From the NCBI GenBank assembly GCA_963210315.1, contig OY723286.1, positions 1,860,001 to 1,924,000 of the forward strand: a stretch of 64,000 bases of DNA, in the 5' to 3' direction. The position numbers were made by a program, and so were the translations under genes. Positions 25,785 to 35,484 of this stretch are shown in pieces. This DNA is from Rhynchopus euleeides. Its lineage: Eukaryota > Euglenozoa > Diplonemea > Diplonemida > Diplonemidae. How positions within the stretch are numbered: the stretch's first letter is position 1; each line of letters starts with the position of its first letter. The notes beneath the pieces were generated by a model. It ran no database searches, was not told the origin of the DNA, and worked only from the letters and a program-made list of their open reading frames with translations.

Positions 25785-28700
25785 ATGCTGAACATTATCG
25801 CGGCTGCGATTCTGGTAGCCACAGCAGGTGGTGCGGTGGCGCAAAAGTCGTGCACTCTCGAGTGTGGCACTATCGTGGCTGACGGCTGGACTGGCAAGGG
25901 CGAGTCCTACAACGACTGCAACGACTGCTTCTGCAACAACGGTGTTGTGAGCTGCAGCCGTAAGGCATGCCAGACGAAGTCGTGCCCTGAGAAGAAGACG
26001 TGCACTCTCGAGTGTGGCACTATCGTGGCTGACGGCTGGACTGGCAAGGGTGAGTCTTACAACGACTGCAACGACTGCTTCTGCAACAACGGTGTTGTGG
26101 GCTGCACCCGCAAGGCCTGCGAGACGACGTCGTGCCCTGAGAAGAAGACGTGCACTCTCGAGTGTGGCACTATCGTGGCTGACGGCTGGACCGGCAAGGG
26201 CGAGTCCTACAACGACTGCAACGACTGCTTCTGCAACAACGGTGTTGTGAGCTGCAGCCGTAAGGCATGCCGGACGAAGTCGTGCCCTGAGAAGAAGACG
26301 TGCACTCTCGAGTGTGGCACTATCGTGGCTGACGGTTGGACTGGCAAGGGCGAGTCCTACAACGACTGCAACGACTGCTTCTGCAACAACGGTGTTGTGG
26401 GCTGCACCCGCAAGGCCTGCGAGACGACGTCGTGCCCTGAGAAGAAGACGTGCACTCTCGAGTGCGGCACTATCGTGGCTGACGGCTGGACTGGCAAGGG
26501 CGAGTCTTACAACGACTGCAACGACTGCTTCTGCAACAACGGTGTTGTGAGCTGCAGCCGTAAGGCATGCCGGACGAAGTCGTGCCCTGAGAAGAAGACG
26601 TGCACTCTCGAGTGTGGCACTATCGTGGCTGACGGTTGGACTGGCAAGGGCGAGTCCTACAACGACTGCAACGACTGCTTCTGCAACAACGGTGTTGTGG
26701 GCTGCACCCGCAAGGCATGCGAGACGACGTCGTGCCCTGAGAAGAAGACGTGCACTCTCGAGTGCGGCACTATCGTGGCTGACGGCTGGACTGGCAAGGG
26801 CGAGTCCTACAACGCCTGCAACGACTGCTTCTGCAACAACGGTGTTGTGGGCTGCACCCGCAAGGCCTGCGAGACGACGTCGTGCCCCGCGAAGAAGACG
26901 TGCACTCTCGAGTGTGGCACTATCGTGGCTGACGGTTGGACTGGCAAGGGCGAGTCCTACAACGACTGCAACGACTGCTTCTGCAACAACGGTGTTGTGG
27001 GCTGCACCCGCAAGGCCTGCGAGACGACGTCGTGCCCTGAGAAGAAGACCTGCACTCTCGAGTGCGGCACTATCGTGGCTGACGGCTGGACTGGCAAGGG
27101 CGAGTCTTACAACGACTGCAACGACTGCTTCTGCAACAACGGTGTTGTGGGCTGCACCCGCAAGGCATGCGAGACGACGTCGTGCCCTGAGAAGAAGACC
27201 TGCACTCTCGAGTGCGGCACTATCGTGGCTGACGGCTGGACGGGAAAGGGCGAGTCCTACAACGACTGCAACGACTGCTTCTGCAACAACGGTGTTGTGG
27301 GCTGCACCCGCAAGGCCTGCGAGACGACGTCGTGCCCTGAGAAGAAGACCTGCACTCTCGAGTGCGGCACTATCGTGGCTGACGGCTGGACTGGCAAGGG
27401 CGAGTCTTACAACGACTGCAACGACTGCTTCTGCAACAACGGTGTTGTGGGCTGCACCCGCAAGGCATGCGAGACGACGTCGTGCCCTGAGAAGAAGACC
27501 TGCACTCTCGAGTGCGGCACTATCGTGGCTGACGGCTGGACTGGCAAGGGCGAGTCCTACAACGACTGCAACGACTGCTTCTGCAACAACGGTGTTGTGG
27601 GCTGCACCCGCAAGGCCTGCGAGACGACGTCGTGCCCCGCGAAGAAGACCTGCACTCTCGAGTGTGGCACTATCGTGGCTGACGGTTGGACTGGCAAGGG
27701 CGAGTCCTACAACGACTGCAACGACTGCTTCTGCAACAACGGTGTTGTGGGCTGCACCCGCAAGGCCTGCGAGACGACGTCGTGCCCTGAGAAGAAGACC
27801 TGCACTCTCGAGTGCGGCACTATCGTGGCTGACGGCTGGACTGGCAAGGGCGAGTCTTACAACGACTGCAACGACTGCTTCTGCAACAACGGTGTTGTGG
27901 GCTGCACCCGCAAGGCATGCGAGACGACGTCGTGCCCTGAGAAGAAGACCTGCACTCTCGAGTGCGGCACTATCGTGGCTGACGGCTGGACGGGAAAGGG
28001 CGAGTCCTACAACGACTGCAACGACTGCTTCTGCAACAACGGTGTTGTGGGCTGCACCCGCAAGGCCTGCGAGACGACGTCGTGCCCTGAGAAGAAGACC
28101 TGCACTCTCGAGTGCGGCACTATCGTGGCTGACGGCTGGACTGGCAAGGGCGAGTCTTACAACGACTGCAACGACTGCTTCTGCAACAACGGTGTTGTGG
28201 GCTGCACCCGCAAGGCATGCGAGACGACGTCGTGCCCTGAGAAGAAGACCTGCACTCTCGAGTGCGGCACTATCGTGGCTGACGGGTGGACTGGCAAGGG
28301 CGAGTCCTACAACGACTGCAACGACTGCTTCTGCAACAACGGTGTTGTGGGCTGCACCCGCAAGGCCTGCGAGACGACGTCGTGCCCCGCGAAGAAGACC
28401 TGCACTCTCGAGTGTGGCACTATCGTGGCTGACGGTTGGACTGGCAAGGGCGAGTCCTACAACGACTGCAACGACTGCTTCTGCAACAACGGTGTTGTGG
28501 GCTGCACCCGCAAGGCATGCGAGACGACGTCGTGCCCTGAGAAGAAGACGTGCACTCTCGAGTGCGGCACTATCGTGGCTGACGGCTGGACCGGAAAGGG
28601 CGAGTCCTACAACGACTGCAACGACTGCTTCTGCAACAACGGTGTTGTGGGTTGCACCCGCAAGGCCTGCGAGACGACGTCGTGCCCCACGAAGAAGACC

Positions 28701-30656
28701 TGCACTCTCGAGTGTGGCACTATCGTGGCTGACGGCTGGACCGGAAAGGGCGAGTCCTACAACGACTGCAACGACTGCTTCTGCAACAACGGTGTTGTGG
28801 GCTGCACCCGTAAGGCCTGCGAGACGACGTCGTGCCCTGAGAAGAAGACCTGCACTCTCGAGTGCGGCACTATCGTGGCTGACGGCTGGACCGGAAAGGG
28901 CGAGTCCTACAACGACTGCAACGACTGCTTCTGCAACAACGGTGTTGTGGGTTGCACCCGCAAGGCCTGCGAGACGACGTCGTGCCCCACGAAGAAGACC
29001 TGCACTCTCGAGTGTGGCACTATCGTGGCTGACGGCTGGACTGGCAAGGGCGAGTCCTACAACGACTGCAACGACTGCTTCTGCAACAACGGTGTTGTGG
29101 GCTGCACCCGCAAGGCATGCGAGACGACGTCGTGCCCTGAGAAGAAGACGTGCACTCTCGAGTGCGGCACTATCGTGGCTGACGGCTGGACCGGAAAGGG
29201 CGAGTCCTACAACGACTGCAACGACTGCTTCTGCAACAACGGTGTTGTGGGTTGCACCCGCAAGGCCTGCGAGACGACGTCGTGCCCCACGAAGAAGACC
29301 TGCACTCTCGAGTGTGGCACTATCGTGGCTGACGGCTGGACTGGCAAGGGCGAGTCTTACAACGACTGCAACGACTGCTTCTGCAACAACGGTGTTGTGG
29401 GCTGCACCCGCAAGGCATGCGAGACGACGTCGTGCCCTGAGAAGAAGACGTGCACTCTCGAGTGCGGCACTATCGTGGCTGACGGCTGGACCGGAAAGGG
29501 CGAGTCCTACAACGACTGCAACGACTGCTTCTGCAACAACGGTGTTGTGGGTTGCACCCGCAAGGCCTGCGAGACGACGTCGTGCCCCGCGAAGAAGACC
29601 TGCACTCTCGAGTGTGGCACTATCGTGGCTGACGGCTGGACTGGCAAGGGCGAGTCCTACAACGACTGCAACGACTGCTTCTGCAACAACGGTGTTGTGG
29701 GCTGCACCCGTAAGGCATGCGAGACGACGTCGTGCCCTGAGAAGAAGACCTGCGCTCTCGAGTGCGGCACTATCGTGGCTGACGGCTGGACCGGAAAGGG
29801 CGAGTCCTACAACGACTGCAACGACTGCTTCTGCAACAACGGTGTTGTGGGTTGCACCCGCAAGGCCTGCGAGACGACGTCGTGCCCCGCGAAGAAGACC
29901 TGCACTCTCGAGTGTGGCACTATCGTGGCTGACGGCTGGACTGGCAAGGGCGAGTCCTACAACGACTGCAACGACTGCTTCTGCAACAACGGTGTTGTGG
30001 GCTGCACCCGTAAGGCATGCGAGACGACGTCGTGCCCTGAGAAGAAGACCTGCACTCTCGAGTGCGGCACTATCGTGGCTGACGGCTGGACCGGAAAGGG
30101 CGAGTCCTACAACGACTGCAACGACTGCTTCTGCAACAACGGTGTTGTGGGTTGCACCCGCAAGGCCTGCGAGACGACGTCGTGCCCCGCGAAGAAGACC
30201 TGCACTCTCGAGTGTGGCACTATCGTGGCTGACGGCTGGACTGGCAAGGGCGAGTCCTACAACGACTGCAACGACTGCTTCTGCAACAACGGTGTTGTGG
30301 GCTGCACCCGTAAGGCCTGCGAGACGACGTCGTGCCCTGAGAAGAAGACCTGCACTCTCGAGTGCGGCACTATCGTGGCTGACGGCTGGACCGGAAAGGG
30401 CGAGTCTTACAACGACTGCAACGACTGCTTCTGCAACAACGGTGTTGTGGGCTGCACCCGCAAGGCCTGCGAGACGACTTCGTGCCCCGCGAAGAAGACC
30501 TGCACTCTCGAGTGTGGCACTATCGTGGCTGACGGCTGGACCGGCAAGGGCGAGAGGGACAACCACTGCAACACGTGCAGGTGTTCCAACGGCGCCCTTG
30601 CCTGCACCCTGATGGCGTGTGCCCCGAACAGCTGCCCTGCCCCTGGGGTCCTCTGA
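25785..30656 (+). CDS. Secreted Cys-rich protein with 32 pacifastin-like repeats (copy B)
   Basis: 1623 residues: the same signal peptide as copy A and 32 units of 50 residues, twice the copy A number. With eight Cys per unit it has 256 Cys. Units 1-7 match copy A, including the Asn-Ala-Cys variant in unit 7, and the last unit is the same diverged one. The middle is expanded. Units 8-12 and 13-17 are a duplicated 750-bp block sharing the marker CGGGAAAG. Units 18-24 alternate PEK and PTK linkers, a two-unit pattern. The full frame is open with no damage across 4.9 kb, which argues that the expanded protein is made and selected. Confidence 0.9.
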   Translation: MLNIIAAAILVATAGGAVAQKSCTLECGTIVADGWTGKGESYNDCNDCFCNNGVVSCSRKACQTKSCPEKKTCTLECGTIVADGWTGKGESYNDCNDCFCNNGVVGCTRKACETTSCPEKKTCTLECGTIVADGWTGKGESYNDCNDCFCNNGVVSCSRKACRTKSCPEKKTCTLECGTIVADGWTGKGESYNDCNDCFCNNGVVGCTRKACETTSCPEKKTCTLECGTIVADGWTGKGESYNDCNDCFCNNGVVSCSRKACRTKSCPEKKTCTLECGTIVADGWTGKGESYNDCNDCFCNNGVVGCTRKACETTSCPEKKTCTLECGTIVADGWTGKGESYNACNDCFCNNGVVGCTRKACETTSCPAKKTCTLECGTIVADGWTGKGESYNDCNDCFCNNGVVGCTRKACETTSCPEKKTCTLECGTIVADGWTGKGESYNDCNDCFCNNGVVGCTRKACETTSCPEKKTCTLECGTIVADGWTGKGESYNDCNDCFCNNGVVGCTRKACETTSCPEKKTCTLECGTIVADGWTGKGESYNDCNDCFCNNGVVGCTRKACETTSCPEKKTCTLECGTIVADGWTGKGESYNDCNDCFCNNGVVGCTRKACETTSCPAKKTCTLECGTIVADGWTGKGESYNDCNDCFCNNGVVGCTRKACETTSCPEKKTCTLECGTIVADGWTGKGESYNDCNDCFCNNGVVGCTRKACETTSCPEKKTCTLECGTIVADGWTGKGESYNDCNDCFCNNGVVGCTRKACETTSCPEKKTCTLECGTIVADGWTGKGESYNDCNDCFCNNGVVGCTRKACETTSCPEKKTCTLECGTIVADGWTGKGESYNDCNDCFCNNGVVGCTRKACETTSCPAKKTCTLECGTIVADGWTGKGESYNDCNDCFCNNGVVGCTRKACETTSCPEKKTCTLECGTIVADGWTGKGESYNDCNDCFCNNGVVGCTRKACETTSCPTKKTCTLECGTIVADGWTGKGESYNDCNDCFCNNGVVGCTRKACETTSCPEKKTCTLECGTIVADGWTGKGESYNDCNDCFCNNGVVGCTRKACETTSCPTKKTCTLECGTIVADGWTGKGESYNDCNDCFCNNGVVGCTRKACETTSCPEKKTCTLECGTIVADGWTGKGESYNDCNDCFCNNGVVGCTRKACETTSCPTKKTCTLECGTIVADGWTGKGESYNDCNDCFCNNGVVGCTRKACETTSCPEKKTCTLECGTIVADGWTGKGESYNDCNDCFCNNGVVGCTRKACETTSCPAKKTCTLECGTIVADGWTGKGESYNDCNDCFCNNGVVGCTRKACETTSCPEKKTCALECGTIVADGWTGKGESYNDCNDCFCNNGVVGCTRKACETTSCPAKKTCTLECGTIVADGWTGKGESYNDCNDCFCNNGVVGCTRKACETTSCPEKKTCTLECGTIVADGWTGKGESYNDCNDCFCNNGVVGCTRKACETTSCPAKKTCTLECGTIVADGWTGKGESYNDCNDCFCNNGVVGCTRKACETTSCPEKKTCTLECGTIVADGWTGKGESYNDCNDCFCNNGVVGCTRKACETTSCPAKKTCTLECGTIVADGWTGKGERDNHCNTCRCSNGALACTLMACAPNSCPAPGVL
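25845..30644 (+). repeat. 150-bp coding minisatellite, 32 units (copy B)
   Basis: 32 uninterrupted 150-bp units. A five-unit block (26895-27644) is repeated at 27645-28394, shown by GGACGGGAAAG occurring only at 27238 and 27988. Pairs of units ending PEK then PTK repeat at 300-bp spacing from about 28395 to 29444. Confidence 0.97.
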
Positions 30657-32017
30657 GTCCGCCGTTGTTGCATGACGTCGTGCTTCTTCGTGCACACTCG
30701 CACCTGCCACCCCAGCCTGTTTCCTGTGTCCTGCTGCTGTGCGCGTGATTCCCTGTGCTGATGCGAGCCTCCTAGTGCCGTCCTGCAGCAACCCGCATTC
30801 CGGGAGGTGCATGGATGGTTCTTTGGAGGCATCGGCATGCGGAGCACGCGATGCTTCCCAACAGGAACCCGGCCCTCTCTCGACCCCTCTCTCTCTCCCT
30901 CTTCCCACTCTCTATGTTGCGGTGTCGCCACCGCGCCCCTCCCCGCTCTATGTGAGGCTCACAGCCTCGTGGCCTACGGCCTCTTTTTGTGTGCAGCAGC
31001 AGCGTGCGGGACTCCCTGCGTCCTCACGCATGCTTTGTCTATCGTCGATCAGCAGTCTCTTTCGCGTGCGACTGCAGTGTGATTTCCTAGGCATGGTGGG
31101 GTGGCTTGCGCATGGGATCTGGCTCAGGCTCAGACCTTCCTCGAGAGCTGCACGTGTTTGTGGCGCACATACTGGGGCAGTGTTTGAAGCTGCCTCGGGA
31201 AGGATGTGGGGTGGAGTGGTTAACAATCCTCCACTCAGTTGCGTTGAGTTTCACAACTGCGGCCAAGGTCAGACTGTACCCCCAGCTTCCCGCAGCCATC
31301 CAACTGTCTTCTTTCTTTTTCTAGTTTCTATTTTCTATTTTCCATCAATTCTACGTTCTGCCTTCTACATCGCACAGGGTTGCTTCTTTGTTCCTCAAGG
31401 TGATTCAGCCAAGGACTGCCAAACGAGTCATACCCTGTTCCTACAGACGGCCCATCTCTGGGCCTGGTTCCCCACTGCCGCTGACGTGTGTGTCGATCCT
31501 ATTGTCGACTAGCACGACGTATCGCACAGTGGGTGATTTTTCGCATGCGGGAACGCCAGGGGGCAAGCAGGGGTGGGCGGGCGCGTGGTTGTGTGGCAGA
31601 GGGACGGCATGAGGGCGGGCCGTGCACCTCGGAGGTGTGCGTCCTGCCGCACAACAGCAAGCCGTGCCGCATCCACACAGCTGCAACCCCTCACAGCATC
31701 CTTCACACCCTTGTCCCTGATACCGTATCCCGACGTACCTACCGACATCACTTCCCCACTTCCTCGAGCTGATGCTGCAGCCTAGCTGCAGCCTCTCCAC
31801 TCGTGGCTGTCGAGAGGAATTGATGTTCGGATGCCAACACCTGCAGTGCTGCCCCACCCCCAGGCCTTCCCACCACCTGTGCTTCTGATGATCCCATTTG
31901 CGTATTTGTGTGTCCCTCACACCAGACGTCTCGCACCCTTGCATATCACACCACACACCGCACCGCACTGAACAGATTCTGCACAAGGGTAAGAGCAAGC
32001 AACGAAAGACACACGAA
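30657..32017. other. Spacer between repeat gene and guanine deaminase, copy B
   Basis: Matches 4722-6082. Three-hairpin cluster at 30919-30981, T/C tract near 31310-31347, inverted repeat at 31774-31792. No gene recognised. Confidence 0.5.
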
Positions 32018-33904
32018 ATGCTGCAGAGAGGCTGCCTGTTGCTGGGGCTGCTTGCCGCCGGGTGTGCGGCAGGTGGTCGGGTGACGGTGGAGACGTACCG
32101 TGTGAACCTTGTGCAGGCAAAGAGCCTGGACGAGCTGGAGGTGCAGGAGGACCAGCTTGTGGGTGTTGCACCCAACGGGACCATCATGTTCATCGAGGCT
32201 GCGACGGATGCTGCAAAGGTGCAGGAGCTGCAGGCGCAGTACAGGTTTGCGCGTGCCGTGGCGTCAACGCCGCCCAGCAGGTTCACGTTTGTGATGCCGG
32301 GGTTCATCGACACGCACGTGCACGCCCCCCAGTTCTACAACGTCGGGTTGGGGTACGACCTGGAGCTCCTGCCGTGGCTGCAGAAGTACACGTTCCCGTT
32401 GGAGGAGCAGTTCATCGACGCGACAAACGAGAAGGTGGTGCAGGCGTACCGGCGCACTGTGCAGAAGACACTGAAGCAGGGGACCACGACTGCGGCGTAC
32501 ATGGGGACGATCCACACCCCCGCAACGCTGGTGCTTGCGGAGACGATGATGGAGCTGGGGCAGCGCGGGCTGGTCGGGAAGGTGAACTCGGACACGCTGA
32601 TCAACACGACGCTGGACGAGGACACGCGCACCTCTTTTCTGCAGACGGAGCAGTGGATCCTCGACATGATGGCGCTGCGCAAGAGCAGGGGGCAGAGGGG
32701 GGCGCTGGTGACGCCGGCCATCACCCCGCGCTTCGCCGTGGGGACCAGCATGGAGCTGATGACGCTGGTCGGGGGGCTGTCGCGCAAGTACAACCTGCCT
32801 GTGCAGACGCACATCGACGAGAGCCGCGGGGAGATCGACCTTGTGGCCGAGATGTTCTCCAACAGCTCGTCGTACGCAGGCGTGTACAAGGACGCAGGGC
32901 TGTTCGACGTCCCCAACACGATCCTGGGGCACTGCATCCACAACACGGACGAGGAGAACGAGCTGATCCTCGCGGCGAAGGGTGTCGGGTGTTCGCACTG
33001 CCCGCTGTCCAACTACGCCCTCGACTCCGGGATCGCCCCCATCCGCCACTACACCAACATCGGGATGACTGTGGGGCTGGGGTCGGACGTGTCGGGCGGC
33101 TACACCTCGAGCATGCTGGAGACGATGAGGGGGGCCGTCATCGCCTCCAAGACGAAGTGGTTCCAGAACAACAGGACGGAGGAGTGGCGCTACTTCCAGC
33201 ACTACGGGGCCCTGTGGCTCGCCACCCAGGGCGGGGCGAAGCTGGTTGGGCTGGAGAACAGGGTCGGGAAGCTCGCCCCCGGCTACCAGTTCGACGCGAT
33301 TGCGGTGGACGTGACGGCCGAGGCGAGCATCATGTCCTTCAGCGTGAACGAGGACGCGGGGAGCTTCGGCCCTGCCAACACCCTTGCAGACATGTTCGGG
33401 AAGTTCTTCTACGAGGGGGACGACCGCAACATGCAGACCATCTGGGTGGACGGGCAGGTGGTGGTGAGTGGGGGCAACCCGGTGGGCGGGTCCCCGCGCC
33501 CGCCCACGACCGGCCAGAACCACGCCATTGTGTTCCGCATTGCGGTGCAGGGTGTGGTGCGTGATGACCTGCTCCACGAGCTGGGCTTCTTGGTGCACGG
33601 GCTGTCGGACTTGCTCGGCGGGCACGGCGCTCTGTGCGTGCAGGTCTGCAAGGAGACGGTGTCGTGGCATGGGTTCTGGGGGCAGTCTGTGGAGTGTGGG
33701 GCCTGTCTCGAGAAGAAGGGCAAGAAGGATGACGGCCGCCACGCACACGTCCAGTCAGCTGAAGCTGATGAGGTTGGTCGCCAGGTTCTGACTGTTGAGG
33801 TCAACACCGCCCTGCACTCTTCTGATGCGCACCGTATTGCGCGCAACGTGTACCCGCACCTGGTGCAGCTTGTGCTGCCGTCCGCGACTGCGGAGGTGCT
33901 GTAG
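32018..33904 (+). CDS. GDA: Guanine deaminase with signal peptide, copy B
   Basis: Same 628-residue protein as 6083-7969: hydrophobic leader, HVH metal motif, HIDES, GHCIH and GSDVSGG signatures, four N-glycosylation sequons and the unexplained C-terminal extension after VDGQVVV. The possible 54-base in-frame intron is at 33464-33517. It converts guanine to xanthine, probably in the secretory pathway or outside the cell. Followed after six bases by the TTCG hairpin (33911-33922). Confidence 0.92.
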   Translation: MLQRGCLLLGLLAAGCAAGGRVTVETYRVNLVQAKSLDELEVQEDQLVGVAPNGTIMFIEAATDAAKVQELQAQYRFARAVASTPPSRFTFVMPGFIDTHVHAPQFYNVGLGYDLELLPWLQKYTFPLEEQFIDATNEKVVQAYRRTVQKTLKQGTTTAAYMGTIHTPATLVLAETMMELGQRGLVGKVNSDTLINTTLDEDTRTSFLQTEQWILDMMALRKSRGQRGALVTPAITPRFAVGTSMELMTLVGGLSRKYNLPVQTHIDESRGEIDLVAEMFSNSSSYAGVYKDAGLFDVPNTILGHCIHNTDEENELILAAKGVGCSHCPLSNYALDSGIAPIRHYTNIGMTVGLGSDVSGGYTSSMLETMRGAVIASKTKWFQNNRTEEWRYFQHYGALWLATQGGAKLVGLENRVGKLAPGYQFDAIAVDVTAEASIMSFSVNEDAGSFGPANTLADMFGKFFYEGDDRNMQTIWVDGQVVVSGGNPVGGSPRPPTTGQNHAIVFRIAVQGVVRDDLLHELGFLVHGLSDLLGGHGALCVQVCKETVSWHGFWGQSVECGACLEKKGKKDDGRHAHVQSAEADEVGRQVLTVEVNTALHSSDAHRIARNVYPHLVQLVLPSATAEVL

Positions 33905-35484
33905 ACCAAGCACCTTCGGGTGGGACTGTTCATCTGCCGCACCTTGCCGCAGATGCAAACGAAAACAAGCAAAACGTCACGTGATGCGGGTGCCTGTTAC
34001 ATGATGCAGCACGGTTGCCAACATGCGGAATACAAAACGTCAACTCAGATGCTGGCATATTTACTTTGTCACGCATCTCTCGCCTTTTATGTGCCTCTCC
34101 CCTCCCTCCCCTCCCCAAACCTTTCAACATTCTCTACTTGTGCACTACGCTGCACTGCACTGCGCGTCGTCAAATGCATTGGCAGTGGCAATGGGCGAAC
34201 ATCACAGCACACACACGGGGCTCCCCCTCTCGTGAGGGCAACATGAATAACGAACGGATTTGACGTGCCCCTGTGTGTGCTGTGTTGCTTGTGCTCTGTG
34301 GCTGGTGCCAACTTGCGTTTGAAAATCGTCGTTCTGATTTGATTGCGTGTGGAATGACGACCGACCTTCATTCATTGTGTCCAACTGTTTCATGTGGATG
34401 TGCTGTTCGCACCGCATGTAGGGTATTTGTTCTTGTTGCCATTGGGGGTCGCCCTATCGTCGCTACAACAACAAAGGAAAACGCACCGTTTTCGGCACCG
34501 CGGCGAAGACCCCCATGTGGACAGTTCCATTGCCCGTTTTCCTTTTTCCCTTTTCTCTTTTCCCCTTTCCCTTTTCCATCCCAACTTCCATTCACCCTCA
34601 CCGCACAGCACGGTGGCTCCCTTGTGGGAGGAGTGTTGGCAAGGCGGAGACTCTCCTTGACCACCGTGCAGTGCCTGCTTTTCTACTTCACTAATGCATG
34701 AATGCACTAATTCACTAATTTCAACCTAAACCACTCGAGGCATCCCGCCCGAGAGGTTGGGCGTGTGTGGGTGTGCACAATCATCCGGCACACACCATGT
34801 AGCGTCATGTTAACTGTTCACAAACCTCTGCTGCAGCAGGTTGCCAGTCACATCGCACCAGCCGTGCTCTATGCACGGTGCTGCTGTGCCGCTAGCCTGC
34901 TGACTGCACTACGAGGTGTTCCCCTGTCTGGTGTGCGCATTGGGAGGAAGGGTGGGTTCCCGTCCCGCAGGCCAGATGCACAATCTTCACAATACTGTTA
35001 CCACTTCGCTTTCTTTCTTCCCGGCACAGGGCCACACACAGCAGGAGCAGAGCAGCAGACTTGTTTGTGTGGCCAACGTCCCTCTGGGTGGCACTGGTGT
35101 GTGCCTGCAGCTGCGCTACGTGGCTTGTGGGTCAGGCTGGTGCACCCTGTAGGTGGCAGTGCGCTTCCTCTTCTGACGCATCCATCGACCATCCGCCTCA
35201 GCACGGCATTGCGCTACCTGCAGTGCCGTGGTAGGCGCCGTGCATCCCCCGTAGCATCGGGTCAGTGCAACACGACTCCTGAAGGCTGTTGTCCCCATGC
35301 CTGTTCCCTGCGCTTGTCATTGCTATTGCTGTTGCCACTGCATCAGGATCTCTGCAGCACACCACCACCACCACCCCATCCCCCCACAGGGCACTGCCCT
35401 GAAAGCAACACACACACGACTTTCCCTCCACACACCCACCCCCCTCCCCCTCTCCCTCTCGCGTGCCCTGCTCCCTCGGCACAC
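33905..35484. other. Spacer between guanine deaminase and E2-like gene, copy B
   Basis: Matches 7970-9549. Hairpins at 33911-33922 and 33931-33955, T/C tract near 34537-34580, candidate RNA at 34608-34669. No protein gene recognised. Confidence 0.5.
34608..34669 (+). ncRNA. Candidate structured RNA, copy B
   Basis: Same three-way-junction fold as 8673-8734: nine-pair outer stem, two five-pair hairpins, then TTTT at 34679-34682. Because the copies are identical there is no covariation to test the fold here. Confidence 0.35.
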
